In this document: positions 30,877-40,677 of the stretch, piece by piece
Layout: each line of letters starts with the position of its first letter
Position numbering within the stretch: the first letter of the stretch is position 1
DNA from: Microbacterium sp. BH-3-3-3
Lineage (GTDB): Bacteria > Actinomycetota > Actinomycetes > Actinomycetales > Microbacteriaceae
Direction of reading: 5' to 3'
Length of the DNA stretch: 64,000 nt
NCBI RefSeq assembly: GCF_007679045.1
Contig: NZ_VEFS01000007.1
Span: 1-64,000, forward strand
Notes under the pieces: generated by a model
Seen by the model: only the letters and a program-made list of their open reading frames with translations
Told to the model about the DNA's origin: nothing
The model's database searches: none
Program-made: the position numbers and the translations under genes

Positions 30877-32429
30877 GCGCCCAGCGCATCGTCGTCGTCG
30901 GAGGCGGAATCGCCGGTCTCGGAACCGCCGCCCTGCTCGCCGACCGCGGATACGACGTCCAGCTCTTCGAGGGCCGTGACGCCCTCGGCGGGCGCGCCGG
31001 CTCGTGGGAGAGCGACGGCTTCCGCTTCGACACCGGCCCCAGCTGGTACCTCATGCCCGAGGTGTTCGACCACTACTTCCGCCTGCTCGGCACGAGCGCC
31101 GCGGAAGAGCTCGACCTCGTGCGCCTCGACCCCGCGTACCGCGTGTACGGGCCTCCCGGGCAGGGCGAGCCGATCGACATCGTGTCGGGCCGCGAAGCCG
31201 TGCGCGAACTGTTCGAGAAGCACGAGCCGGGCTCGGGTGACAACATCGACGCCTACCTCGACTCCGCGAAAGACGCCTACGAGCTGTCGACGTCGAAGTT
31301 CCTCTACGACCCGTACTCGTCGACCAAGGGCCTGCGCGACCCCGCGTTGGTGAAGCGCCTCCCCACGCTCATCCCCCTGCTCACCCGCACCCTGTGGAAG
31401 CGTGTCACCACCGACTTCAAGAACACCCGGTTGCAGCAGATCCTGGCCTACCCCGCGGTGTTCCTCGGCGGATCGCCCTTCGAGGTGCCGAGCCTGTACC
31501 ACCTGATGAGTCACCTCGACCTGGGCGACGGCGTGCTGTACCCCAAGGGCGGCATGACCGAGATCATCAAGGCCATCGAGAAGCTCGCGCGCGAACGCGG
31601 AGTGCGCATCGAGACCTCGTCGCCGGTCGAAGCGATCATCACCGAGTCGGGCCTCGCTCGCGGCGTGCGCCTCGCCGACGGTCGAGTGATCGCCGCGGAT
31701 GCCGTGGTCTCGGGCGCCGACCTGCACCACACCGAGAACGAGCTGCTCGAAGAGAAGGACCGCCAGTACCCCGAGCGCTGGTGGAAGGACAAGGTACCCA
31801 GCCCCGGCGCCCTGCTGCTGCTGCTCGGCGTGGTGGGCGAGCTGCCGCAGCTCACCCACCACACGCTGCTGTTCACGGACGACTGGCACACGAACTTCGA
31901 CGCCATCTTCGGCGAGAACAAGATGATCCCCGACCCCGCGTCGATCTACATCTGCCGCCCCAGCGCCTCCGACGATTCCGTCGCGCCGGAAGGACACGAG
32001 AACCTGTTCGTGCTCGTCCCCGTGCCCGCCGACCCCGACAGCGGCCGCGGAGGCGTCTCGGGCGCCGGCGACGAGCGGATCGAGAAGGCCGCCGACCGCG
32101 TGATCGCGCAGATCGCCGAATGGACCGGCATCCCGGATCTCGCCGACCGCATCGTGGTGCGAAAGACCATCGCTCCCGAGGACTTCAAGGAAGACCTGCA
32201 CGCCTGGCACGGCAACTCGCTGGGACTTGCGCATACGCTCAACCAGAGCGCGATCTTCCGCCCGAAGAACCGCTCGCGCAAGGTCGAGAACCTCTTCTAC
32301 GCCGGCACCTCGGTGCTGCCGGGCATCGGCCTGCCGATGTGCCTCATCTCGGCCGAGCTCGTGGTCAAGCGCATGACCGGCGACACCACCGCCGGCCCCC
32401 TGGCGGAACCCGCGCACGCGGCGGTCTGA
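30873..32429 (+). CDS. crtI: Phytoene desaturase
   Basis: A 518-residue CrtI-type FAD enzyme that converts phytoene to lycopene. The N-terminal dinucleotide-binding fold is IVVVGGGIAGLGTAALLADR (residues ~6-25) with GGRAGSWESDGFRFDTGPSW; the C-terminal signature is LFYAGTSVLPGIGLPMCLIS. Length is typical. It is coupled to crtB (ATGA) and followed after one base by crtYe. Confidence 0.94.
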   Translation: MSAQRIVVVGGGIAGLGTAALLADRGYDVQLFEGRDALGGRAGSWESDGFRFDTGPSWYLMPEVFDHYFRLLGTSAAEELDLVRLDPAYRVYGPPGQGEPIDIVSGREAVRELFEKHEPGSGDNIDAYLDSAKDAYELSTSKFLYDPYSSTKGLRDPALVKRLPTLIPLLTRTLWKRVTTDFKNTRLQQILAYPAVFLGGSPFEVPSLYHLMSHLDLGDGVLYPKGGMTEIIKAIEKLARERGVRIETSSPVEAIITESGLARGVRLADGRVIAADAVVSGADLHHTENELLEEKDRQYPERWWKDKVPSPGALLLLLGVVGELPQLTHHTLLFTDDWHTNFDAIFGENKMIPDPASIYICRPSASDDSVAPEGHENLFVLVPVPADPDSGRGGVSGAGDERIEKAADRVIAQIAEWTGIPDLADRIVVRKTIAPEDFKEDLHAWHGNSLGLAHTLNQSAIFRPKNRSRKVENLFYAGTSVLPGIGLPMCLISAELVVKRMTGDTTAGPLAEPAHAAV

Positions 32430-32430
32430 G

Positions 32431-32781
32431 GTGCCGGGGATCTACCTGGGCGCGATCCTCTTCTCGCTGATCGGCATGATGCTGATCGACTGGAAGTACT
32501 CGCTTGCGCTGCGGGTCGCTCCTCTCCGCACCGCGCTCGCGGTGCTGGGCGGCACGGTGTTCTTCCTCGCGTGGGACCTCGTCGGCATCGCCACCGGCGT
32601 GTTCGTCAAGGGTGAGAGCCCGCTGTTCGTCGGCGTGATGCTCGCCCCGCACCTGCCACTGGAGGAACTGTTCTTCCTGCTGTTCCTGAGCTACCTGGCG
32701 ATCGTGATGTTCGCGGTGTTCGAGCGGCGGGCTGCTGCTCGTTCTGCTGCGTCGGCTTCGGACGTGCGGGGGGCGTCGTGA
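32431..32781 (+). CDS. crtYe: Lycopene cyclase domain protein, C50 cyclase subunit
   Basis: A 116-residue protein with three membrane helices and the heterodimeric cyclase motif PLEELFFLLFLSY. In Corynebacterium and other Actinobacteria CrtYe pairs with CrtYf to form epsilon- (or beta/gamma-) rings during C50 carotenoid synthesis. GTG start one base after crtI; GTGA overlap with crtYf. Ring type cannot be read from sequence alone. Confidence 0.88.
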   Translation: MPGIYLGAILFSLIGMMLIDWKYSLALRVAPLRTALAVLGGTVFFLAWDLVGIATGVFVKGESPLFVGVMLAPHLPLEELFFLLFLSYLAIVMFAVFERRAAARSAASASDVRGAS

Positions 32782-33095
32782 CCTACCCGCTCATCGTCGT
32801 GCCGTTCGTGGTGATCACGCTGATCGTGACGCTGGCGACGGCGCGGCGTCCGCGGTTCCGCGAGCGCATGGCATCCGCCGCCCTCACCGCCCTCGTGCTG
32901 GTGGGCCTCACCCTCGTGTTCGACAACCTCATGATCGCCGTCGACCTGTTCTCGTACCCTCGAGAGCACCTCAGCGGACTCAAGCTCGGACTCGCGCCGA
33001 TCGAGGACTTCGCCTACCCGCTGTGCGCGGCGTTCCTCGTGCCGTCGCTGTTCACCCTGCTCTCGCCTCGCCACGCCCCGAAGGACGCCGCATGA
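32778..33095 (+). CDS. crtYf: Lycopene cyclase domain protein, C50 cyclase subunit
   Basis: A 105-residue three-helix membrane protein with LTLVFDNLMIAVDLFSYP and APIEDFAYPLCAAFLVPSL, the second-subunit signature (PIEDF). It should act with the CrtYe partner immediately upstream. It overlaps crtYe (GTGA) and the prenyltransferase gene (ATGA). Confidence 0.88.
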   Translation: MTYPLIVVPFVVITLIVTLATARRPRFRERMASAALTALVLVGLTLVFDNLMIAVDLFSYPREHLSGLKLGLAPIEDFAYPLCAAFLVPSLFTLLSPRHAPKDAA

Positions 33096-33982
33096 CCACC
33101 CCCGCCCTCACCCCCGGACGCGTGGTGCGCGAACTCTTCGTGTCGTCACGGCCCGTCAGCTGGATCAACACGGCCTTCCCCTTCGCCGCGGCCTACCTGC
33201 TGACCACGCGACAGATCGACGTGCCGCTGATCGTCGGGATCATCTTCTTCCTCGTGCCGTACAACCTCGCGATGTACGGGGTGAACGACGTGTTCGACTA
33301 CGAGTCGGACCTGCGCAATCCCCGCAAGGGCGGAACCCACGGCGCCGTGCTCGCCAAGCGCATGCACCCCATCACGCTGTGGGCCTCGGCGCTGTCGTGC
33401 CTGCCGTTCGTGGTGTACCTCGTGATCATCGGGTCGCCGCTGTCGTGGCTCGTGCTCGCACTGAGCCTGTTCTTCGTCGTGTTCTACTCCGCGCCGCCGC
33501 TGCGGTTGAAGGAACGCCCGTTCCTCGACTCGATGACCAGCAGCATCCACTTCTTCTCGCCCGCGATCTACGGCCTCGTGCTCGCCGGAGCGGTGTGGAC
33601 CTGGCAGCTCGTGTTCGTCTTCATCGCGTTCGCGCTGTGGGGCATCGCCTCGCACGCCTTCGGCGCCGTGCAAGACGTCGAGGCCGACCGCGCCGCCGAC
33701 ATCTCGTCGATCGCCACCGCCCGCGGGGCGCGCTGGACCGTGCGCTTCGCGCTGGTCTGCTACGGGCTCGCGGGGGTGGCGATGCTGTTCACCGCGTGGC
33801 CGGGGCCGCTGGCCGCGCTGCTGGTGATTCCGTACCTCGTCGTGTGCTGGCCGTACCGGAACGTGACGGATGCCGAGAGCGACCGCGCCACCGCCGGCTG
33901 GAACCGCTTCTTGTGGCTCAATCAGATCGCCGGCTTCGGCACGACGATGCTGTTGATCTGGTGGTGGTTCATCAGCGCGTGA
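33092..33982 (+). CDS. crtEb: Lycopene elongase (UbiA-family prenyltransferase)
   Basis: A 296-residue polytopic UbiA prenyltransferase. Mg-diphosphate motifs are GVNDVFDYESD (~residue 64) and QDVEADRAADISSIATARG (~195); about eight membrane helices. Known CrtEb enzymes add C5 units to both ends of lycopene, giving C50 flavuxanthin-type products that CrtYe/Yf cyclise to decaprenoxanthin. Last gene of the operon; its stop lies 4 bp before repeat array 5. Confidence 0.92.
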   Translation: MTTPALTPGRVVRELFVSSRPVSWINTAFPFAAAYLLTTRQIDVPLIVGIIFFLVPYNLAMYGVNDVFDYESDLRNPRKGGTHGAVLAKRMHPITLWASALSCLPFVVYLVIIGSPLSWLVLALSLFFVVFYSAPPLRLKERPFLDSMTSSIHFFSPAIYGLVLAGAVWTWQLVFVFIAFALWGIASHAFGAVQDVEADRAADISSIATARGARWTVRFALVCYGLAGVAMLFTAWPGPLAALLVIPYLVVCWPYRNVTDAESDRATAGWNRFLWLNQIAGFGTTMLLIWWWFISA

Positions 33983-33986
33983 CCCA

Positions 33987-34667
33987 GGTCCCTGAGCTTG
34001 TCGAAGGGACCGGGACCCGCTGTGGGCAGCCAGGTCCCTGAGCTTGTCGAAGGGACCGGGACCCGCGGTGGCCCAGGTCCCTGAGCTTGTCGAAGGGACC
34101 GGGACCCGCGGTGACCCAGGTCCCTGAGCTTGTCGAAGGGACCGGGACCCGCTGTGCACCGGCGCGCGACACAGGTCCCTGAGCTTGTCGAAGGGACCGG
34201 GACCCGTTGTCCACCGGCGCGCGACACAGGTCCCTGAGCTTGTCGAAGGGACCGGGACCCGCGGTGGCCCGGTGGCTTCGACAGGCTCAGCCACCTTGAT
34301 TCGACAGGCTCAGCCACCTTGCTAGTCCCTGAGCTTGTCGAAGGGACCGGGACCCGCTGTCCACCGGGGGCTTCGACAGGCTCAGCCACCTTGATTCGAC
34401 AGGCTCAGCCAACTTGCCAGGTCCCTGAGCTTGTCGAAGGGACCGGGACCCGCGGTGCCCCGGTGGCTTCGACAAGCTCAGCCACCTTGCTAGGTCCCTG
34501 AGCTTGTCGAAGGGACCGGGACCCGCGGTGCCCCGGTGGCTTCGACAGGCTCAGCCACCTTGCCGCCGCGCGACTTGGGGGCTTCGACAGGCTCAGCCAC
34601 CTCTACCGCCGCGCGACTTGCTGGCTTCGACAAGCTCAGCCACCTTGATTCGACAGGCTCAGCCACC
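33987..34667. repeat. Palindromic repeat array 5 (longest)
   Basis: About 680 bp made almost entirely of units: a run of six type A copies (33987 onward, spaced 41-55 bp), then alternating A and B units, with several B units lacking the left arm (start at TTCGACAGGCTC). Alternating A-B pairs can form long hairpins because the cores are reverse complements. It lies between the convergent crt operon and the UPF0182 gene. Confidence 0.96.
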
Positions 34668-34734
34668 TTTGCCGCGGGAACGACGACGCCGGCGCCCCGC
34701 TGGAGCGGGACGCCGGCGATCGGTCGAGCGGGGG

Positions 34735-37686
34735 TCAGCCCGCGGGGGTCTCCGACGGAGCCGGGGTGGGCGACGTGGTCGCCGTGCCGCCCTGGCCGTT
34801 CGTCTCGAGGTCGAGCAGGCGCTGGACGGCCGCGGTCAGGCGGGCATCCTGTGTGGCGAACGCCGCGAGGTCACCGCTGGTCAGCGCCGCCTGGCGAGCG
34901 TTCAGCGCGTCACGCGCCTCCTGCAGGGCCGCGGCGTAGTCGCCCGTCGGAACGGTCGTGCCGCCACCCGTGCCACCCGTCGTGCCTGAACCCTGGTCGG
35001 TCGGGGTGACGGTCTCGTCGCCCGTATTCGCTCCGGAGTCACCGCCGAACAGCGAGTCGAGCGCTTCGCTCAGCGTGTTCTCGAACGCGATCTTGTTGCC
35101 GAACGCGACGAGCACGCGCCGCAGCTGCGGCAGCTTGGTGTCACCCGACGACTGGACGAAGACCGGCTGCACGTACAGCAGACCGCCACCCACCGGCAGG
35201 GTCAGCAGGTTGCCGTTGAGCACCTGCGACTGTCCCTGTTTCAGGATGTTGATCTGCGACGACACGTTGGTATCGGAGTCGAAGGTGTTCTGCACCTGGC
35301 CGGGTCCGGGCACCGTGGTCGACGAATCGATCACGAGCATTCGGAGCTTGCCGTAGTCGTCGCGTTTGGTGCCCTGCTGGTCGCCCGCGTTGGAGTCGAC
35401 GGCCATGTAGCCCGTCAGCACGTTTCGCGCCTGACCGCCCTGCGACGCCGGGATGAAGCTGGTGAACATCGAGTACGACGGGTCGTCCTGGTTCGGCATC
35501 TTCATCGTCAGGTAGTACGGCGGCTGGAAGGTCGCCGGGTCCTGCGGGTCGTTCGGAGTGGTCCACCGGTTGTCCTGGCGGTAGAAGGAGAGCGCGTCGT
35601 CGACGTGGTAGACGCCGAGCATCGAGCGCTGCACCTTCATCAGGTCGGTCGGGTACCGCACGTGGCTCATCAGGTCGGCCGACATGTCGGTCCACGGCTT
35701 GAGGGTCGTGGGGTAGATGTTCTGCCACGCCTTGAGCAGCGGGTCTTGGTCGTCCCACGCGTACAGGCTCACCGAGCCGTCGTAGGCGTCGACCGTGGCC
35801 TTGACCGAGTTGCGGATGTAGTTGATGTCATCGAGCGCGTAAGTCGGAGCCGGGTTGTTCGAGTCGGCGATCGCCCGCGAGAGCGACACGCTCGACGAGT
35901 ACGGGTAGTTCGCGCTCGTCGTGTAGCCGTCGATGACCCACTTGATGCGACCGTCGACGACCGTGGGGTACGGGTCGCTATCGAGCGTCAGGTAGGGCGC
36001 GAGCTTCTGCACGCGCTCCTTCGGGTTGCGGTCGTAGAGGATCTGCGAGTCGGGGTTCACGTTGTCGGAGAACAGGATCTGCTCCGACTGGAACTTCAGC
36101 GCGTAGATGAGGCGGTTGAAGACGTTGCCGACACTGGGTCCACCGTTGCCGGTGAAGGTCGTGCGCGTCTCGGTGCCGCCGTCGGCGCCCAGCGGGTAGT
36201 CGAGCTCGATCGGCTCGCCGCCCTCGGGGCCGCCCACGATCGAGTACGGCGGCGACTGCTCGCCGAAGTAGATGCGCGGCTCGTACTTGCGGTCGGTGAG
36301 GAAGCCGGTGCCCGGGATCGCCTGCTCGAGGAAGACGGGGTCGCCGTCGGCGGTGCGCTCGTTACCGGCGGCCGCGACCATGCCGTAGCCGTGCGTGTAG
36401 ACGAGGGTCGTGTTCTGCCACGAGGCCGCGTCGCCGAGCTGACCGATGTTGAGCTCGCGCAGCGACACCACGGTGTCTTGCGTCTGTCCGTTGATCGTGT
36501 AGCGGTCGACGTCGAGCGGGGTGTTGAACTGGTAGTACGCGCGGTACTGCTCGAGCTGACGGACGGTCGGGCCGATGATGGCCGGGTCCATGATGCGCAG
36601 CTGCGCGGTGGAGTCGGCGTCGTTGCGCAGCTGGCCCGCCTGGGCCTGCGTCTCGGCTTGGAAGTTCTCTTTCTCGATGTTGTCGATGCCGTAGGCGGCC
36701 TTCGTGCCATCGAGGTTGCGCTGGTAGTACTGGCTTTCGAGCGTGAGCTCGTTGGGGCGCACCTGGAAGGTGGTGACGGCCCACGGGATGGCCGCACCCA
36801 CGACGATCGCCGAGACGACGAGCAGCGCGGTACCGATCAGCGGGTAGCGCCAGCGGCCGATGAAGGCCGTGACGAAGAACGCCAGCGCCACGATGACGGC
36901 GGCGATCGCGAGGATCGTCTGGCCGGGGATCACGGCGTTGGTGCCGACGTAGCCGGGACCGGTGATGCGCTCGGACGGCTCGACGAGCGTGCGGAAGCGG
37001 TCGAGCCACAGGCTCGCACCCTGCAGCAGCAGGTAGACGCCGGCGAGGATCGCGAGCTGGATGCGCGCGGCCTTGGAGATGCGCAGCTCGCGTTGTCCGA
37101 CGCGGACCGAGCCGTAGAGGTACGACACGACGGCCGTCAGCAGCAGGCACACCAGCACCACGGCCGAGGCGAAACCGAGCGCTGCCGCGTAGAACGGCAT
37201 CCCGAACAGATAGAAGCCCGTGTCGAGCCCGAACTGGGGGTCGGTCACCGAGGTGCTGACGCCGTTGAACCACAGCCAGGTGGTCTCCCACTGCGCGGAG
37301 GCGGCGAAGCCGGCGAAGAAGCCGAAGAAGATCGGGATTCCCCACATCGCGAGGCGCCGCAGCGGCTCGACGACCTCTTGGTAGCGGTCGAGCTGCGAGC
37401 TCAGACGCGCGTACACGGGACGCAGGCGGTAGGCGAGCTGGATGACGCCCCAGACCGGCACGGCCATCGCGAGGAAGCCGACGACGAACATCACCGTGCG
37501 ACCGATCCACTGGGTGGTCAGAACGGTGGTGAAGCCCAGCTGCGAGAACCACAGCCAGTCGGAATAGAGGTTCGCGAAGACGAAGAACGCGACGACGAGC
37601 GCTGCGATCACCGCCAAAGTGATCGAGATGATCCGTCGGGAGCGGTTCGGCGGCGTGGCCTGGTTCGGCGCTGAGGTCGTGGTCAC
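34735..37686 (-). CDS. UPF0182 family integral membrane protein
   Basis: A 983-residue protein: about seven transmembrane helices in the first ~330 residues (IISITLAVIAALVVAFFVFA, TVMFVVGFLAMAVPVWGVIQ and others), then a large extracytoplasmic domain with conserved blocks QVRPNELTLESQYYQRNL, VYTHGYGMVAAAGNE, IYFGEQSPPYSIVG and NNPAPTYALDDINYIRNSV, and an Ala/Thr-rich tail. Homologue of M. tuberculosis Rv3193c; function unknown. GTG start, 43 bp after the PDZ-Lon gene in the same direction, probably one operon. Confidence 0.93.
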   Translation of the reverse strand: MTTTSAPNQATPPNRSRRIISITLAVIAALVVAFFVFANLYSDWLWFSQLGFTTVLTTQWIGRTVMFVVGFLAMAVPVWGVIQLAYRLRPVYARLSSQLDRYQEVVEPLRRLAMWGIPIFFGFFAGFAASAQWETTWLWFNGVSTSVTDPQFGLDTGFYLFGMPFYAAALGFASAVVLVCLLLTAVVSYLYGSVRVGQRELRISKAARIQLAILAGVYLLLQGASLWLDRFRTLVEPSERITGPGYVGTNAVIPGQTILAIAAVIVALAFFVTAFIGRWRYPLIGTALLVVSAIVVGAAIPWAVTTFQVRPNELTLESQYYQRNLDGTKAAYGIDNIEKENFQAETQAQAGQLRNDADSTAQLRIMDPAIIGPTVRQLEQYRAYYQFNTPLDVDRYTINGQTQDTVVSLRELNIGQLGDAASWQNTTLVYTHGYGMVAAAGNERTADGDPVFLEQAIPGTGFLTDRKYEPRIYFGEQSPPYSIVGGPEGGEPIELDYPLGADGGTETRTTFTGNGGPSVGNVFNRLIYALKFQSEQILFSDNVNPDSQILYDRNPKERVQKLAPYLTLDSDPYPTVVDGRIKWVIDGYTTSANYPYSSSVSLSRAIADSNNPAPTYALDDINYIRNSVKATVDAYDGSVSLYAWDDQDPLLKAWQNIYPTTLKPWTDMSADLMSHVRYPTDLMKVQRSMLGVYHVDDALSFYRQDNRWTTPNDPQDPATFQPPYYLTMKMPNQDDPSYSMFTSFIPASQGGQARNVLTGYMAVDSNAGDQQGTKRDDYGKLRMLVIDSSTTVPGPGQVQNTFDSDTNVSSQINILKQGQSQVLNGNLLTLPVGGGLLYVQPVFVQSSGDTKLPQLRRVLVAFGNKIAFENTLSEALDSLFGGDSGANTGDETVTPTDQGSGTTGGTGGGTTVPTGDYAAALQEARDALNARQAALTSGDLAAFATQDARLTAAVQRLLDLETNGQGGTATTSPTPAPSETPAG

Positions 37687-37729
37687 CCCTTCATCCTAGG
37701 CGCGGGGTTCTCGGGGTTCGCCGTGAAAG

Positions 37730-38857
37730 CTACGATCCCGAACCACACGTCGCAAGCGCGTCGAGATCGCCGTTGTCGCGGATCGTCTCGAGCACCGTCA
37801 TCGACTGGTCGAGCGTCGAGGTCGAGAAGACGCGGATGCCGTCGGGCACGTGCCCCACGACCTCGTTGCAGTTCGACTCCGGGGCCAGGAAGTAGGTGGC
37901 TCCGGCATCGAGCGCGCCGTAGAGCTTCTGACGGATGCCGCCGATCGGGCCCACGTTGCCGTCGGCGTCGATCGTGCCGGTGCCGGCGATGTGCTGGCCT
38001 CCGGTGAGGTCGCCGGGCGACATCTTGTCGATGATGCCGAGCGCGAACATCATGCCGGCGCTCGGACCGCCGACGTCGTTCAGCTGGATCTTGACGTCGA
38101 CGGGGAGGTCGAACGACTGCATGAGTCCGACGCCCAGCAGGTACTGCTGCTGGCCGTTGACCGTCGTCTGCTGCGGCGTGATCTGCACCGTGGCGTCGGC
38201 GCCGTCGCGCTGGTAGGCCACGGTGACCGGTGCGCCCGCGGCCTTCTGGACGGCCGAGCGCACGGCATCCACGTTCGAAGCCGGAGCGCCGTCGACCGAC
38301 AGCAGCACGTCGCCCTGCTGCAGCAGACCCGCCGCCGCGCCCTGGTCGTCGATCGTGCCGACAGCGATCTCGGCGGGCACGTCGTAGCCGAGCTGTCGCA
38401 GGGCGGCCGCGCTCGCCTCGAGCTGCGAGTCGCTCATGAGGGCGGCGTTCTCGCTGGTGCGCTGCTCGGTGGTCTGACCCGCGGGGAAGATGCGGTCGAT
38501 CGGCACTACGGCGCGCGAGCGGTCGAACCACGCCATCGCGAGCTCGATCCACGACGGGGTGCGCTCGCGGTTGCCGCTGACCTGCACTGTGAGCAGGTCG
38601 AGCTGGCCGGTGGTGGTGTCGTCCTGCTCGTTCGGAACGGTGATGAGCGGCACCTGCTCGCCGTCGGCGTTCGGCGAGGTGCCGAGGGTGTTGTACACCG
38701 GGCCGGGCTGCTGGATGACGTAGGCCGAGGGCACGAAGGTGAGCACGAACAGCACGATCACGGCCACCGTCAGCGACCACACGCCGATGACGGTGCCGCG
38801 ACGCCACGGCTGTCGGGGCGCGGGCTCGAGGCGGACGTTCTCGTCGAAAAGGGACAC
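37730..38857 (-). CDS. PDZ domain protein with Lon-type protease domain (YlbL family)
   Basis: A 375-residue membrane-anchored protease: one helix near residues 20-42 (GVWSLTVAVIVLFVLTFVP), YVIQQPGPVYNTLG, a PDZ domain (about 150-235, AAGLLQQGDVLLSVDG), then a Lon proteolytic domain with Ser in GGPSAGMMFALGI (~265) and Lys in GIRQKLYGALDAGA (~309). GTG 38857 has AGGA 9 nt upstream. Syntenic with Rv3194c. It probably cleaves membrane or envelope substrates; targets unknown. Confidence 0.92.
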   Translation of the reverse strand: MSLFDENVRLEPAPRQPWRRGTVIGVWSLTVAVIVLFVLTFVPSAYVIQQPGPVYNTLGTSPNADGEQVPLITVPNEQDDTTTGQLDLLTVQVSGNRERTPSWIELAMAWFDRSRAVVPIDRIFPAGQTTEQRTSENAALMSDSQLEASAAALRQLGYDVPAEIAVGTIDDQGAAAGLLQQGDVLLSVDGAPASNVDAVRSAVQKAAGAPVTVAYQRDGADATVQITPQQTTVNGQQQYLLGVGLMQSFDLPVDVKIQLNDVGGPSAGMMFALGIIDKMSPGDLTGGQHIAGTGTIDADGNVGPIGGIRQKLYGALDAGATYFLAPESNCNEVVGHVPDGIRVFSTSTLDQSMTVLETIRDNGDLDALATCGSGS

Positions 38858-38985
38858 GAAGCTCAATCCTTGACCGGGGTCGTTCGCGCGGGGCGTAAGC
38901 GCCGCGGGGCCCGGCCGGTAGATGCGGGGAAACCTGCGACTAGCGTAGAGAACCATTCCCCAGACCTGGCTGAAAGGCGGCTGAA

Positions 38986-40503
38986 GTGGCAGACGACGAC
39001 CGTGGCGGCGAGCAGAGCCCCGAGGAAGAGTTCCAGGAGCTCATGCGCCGCCTGATGTCGGGCGACACCAGCGGCATCGACCCCGAGATGCTCTCGCGCC
39101 TGTCGGGCATGCAGATCGACCCCGCCATGCTGCAGGCCGTCATGAACCAGCTGCAGGGCGCCTTCGCCGGCACGCAGGAAGGCGTCGACTGGGGCCTCAC
39201 CGAGCGTCAGGCGCTGCACATCGCCAACCAGGACGGCCTGGGCGTCACGACCGGCCAGAAAACCGACCTCGACCAGGCGTTCACGCTCGCCGCCCTCTGG
39301 CTGGGCGCGGCGACCACCATCTCGGACCTGCCTCGCCCTCCCCGCGCCGTCACGCGCGGTGCGTGGGTCACCGCCACGCTGCCCGTCTGGCAGGAGCTCG
39401 CCGAGCCCGTCGCCACGAGCATCGCCGACGCGCTCACCGCAGCCCTCGGCCAGCAGGCCCCCGAAGACATGCAGGAGATGATCGCCGGCGCCGGACGCCT
39501 CATGCGCACCGTCGGCGGCTCGCTCTTCGCCACGCAGCTCGGCCACGTCGTCGGCCGCCTGTCGACCGAGGTCGTGGGTGGCGGAGACGTCGGCATCCCG
39601 ATCATGCCCGAGGGCGACGCCGCGATCCTGCCGCAGAACTTCGCCGACTTCGGCCGCGACCTCGAGATCCCCGACGACCAGCTCGCGCTCTACCTCGCGA
39701 CGCGCGAGCTCGCGCACGCACGCCTGTTCCGCCACGCGCGGTGGCTGCGCCTGCACGTCATCTCGCAGGTGCGCGACTTCGCCCACGGCATCCGCGTCGA
39801 CACCGACGCCCTCGAGGAACTCGCCTCGCGCTTCGACCCCTCGCAGCCCGACGAACTGCGCGGGGCGCTCGAGAGCGGAGCTCTGCTGCCCGAGCGCAGC
39901 CCCGAGCAGACCGCGGCCCTGACGCGGCTGGAGAACCTGCTGGCCACGATCGAGGGCTGGGTCGACGTCGTCACCGAAGACGCCACCTCGCGGCTTCCGT
40001 TGGCGGGGCGCATCGCCGAGGCCGTGCGCCGACGCCGCGCCGTCGGTGGACCCGCCGAGCAGGCGCTGGGCGCGCTGGTCGGCCTCGAACTGCGCCCGCG
40101 CCGTATGCGCGAAGCCGCCGCGATGTGGCGCGCCGTCACCGACGCCGTGGGCGTCGAGGGCCGCGACGCACTGTGGGACTACCCCGACCTCATGCCGTCG
40201 TCGGAAGACATCGACGACCCCGCGGCGCTCATCGCGCGGGTGACGGCCGCGTCGCGCGGTGAAGCGGCGCCCTCGGACGAGATGGACGACGCGCTCGCGC
40301 AGCTGTTGGCGGAAGAGGCCGAAGGCGGGCGGGATTCGGGTGCGGATGCCGAGGAGTCGGGCGAGACGCCTGGTTCGGGCGATGCTTCGGGTGAGGGCCT
40401 CCTGCGGCGAGACCTGCGAGAAGGTCGCTCCGACGACGCGTCCGGCGACGGCGCAGGTGAGGGCGACGAGGACGGCGCTCCGGGAGACCAGCGGCCCGTG
40501 TGA
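38986..40503 (+). CDS. Zinc-dependent metalloprotease family protein (DUF2342/zincin_2)
   Basis: A 505-residue protein of the zincin_2 family. The core contains GIPIMPEGDAAILPQNFADF, the degenerate zinc-site helix LATRELAHARLFRHARWL (E-x-x-H) and ELRPRRMREAAAMW. An acidic Gly/Asp/Glu-rich tail of about 80 residues follows. Homologue of Rv3195, once labelled F420-related; catalytic activity of the family is not well established. GTG start, divergent from the PDZ-Lon gene. Confidence 0.87.
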   Translation: MADDDRGGEQSPEEEFQELMRRLMSGDTSGIDPEMLSRLSGMQIDPAMLQAVMNQLQGAFAGTQEGVDWGLTERQALHIANQDGLGVTTGQKTDLDQAFTLAALWLGAATTISDLPRPPRAVTRGAWVTATLPVWQELAEPVATSIADALTAALGQQAPEDMQEMIAGAGRLMRTVGGSLFATQLGHVVGRLSTEVVGGGDVGIPIMPEGDAAILPQNFADFGRDLEIPDDQLALYLATRELAHARLFRHARWLRLHVISQVRDFAHGIRVDTDALEELASRFDPSQPDELRGALESGALLPERSPEQTAALTRLENLLATIEGWVDVVTEDATSRLPLAGRIAEAVRRRRAVGGPAEQALGALVGLELRPRRMREAAAMWRAVTDAVGVEGRDALWDYPDLMPSSEDIDDPAALIARVTAASRGEAAPSDEMDDALAQLLAEEAEGGRDSGADAEESGETPGSGDASGEGLLRRDLREGRSDDASGDGAGEGDEDGAPGDQRPV

Positions 40504-40554
40504 TCGCGGCGGCGGGGTCCGCGGCGCTGGGGTCGCGCGGCGGGGTGCTGTTCG

Positions 40555-40627
40555 CGCCGAGACTGCAACTCGCTGACAACGTCGTTGCAGCCTGACGCGG
40601 GTTTGTCAGCGAGGTGCAGTCTCGCGG
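40555..40627. repeat. Long inverted repeat, copy 1
   Basis: Arms of 21 bp with one mismatch: left 40559-40579 (starts GAGACTGCAACTCGC) and right 40603-40623 (ends GGTGCAGTCTC), 23-nt centre. The centre contains GTTGCAG, which can also pair with CTGCAAC in the left arm, so two folds compete. A second copy lies at 40678-40750. Confidence 0.9.
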
Positions 40628-40677
40628 ACCTTTTGCCGTCGATCGACCCGAGCGCAGGCGTGGCGGCCCGCCGTTCA

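Noticed and set aside
35605..37674. 689-codon plus-strand frame antisense to the UPF0182 gene
   Set aside because: Composition (Val/Arg/Glu/His) is a shadow of the opposite strand; no family motif or ribosome-binding site.
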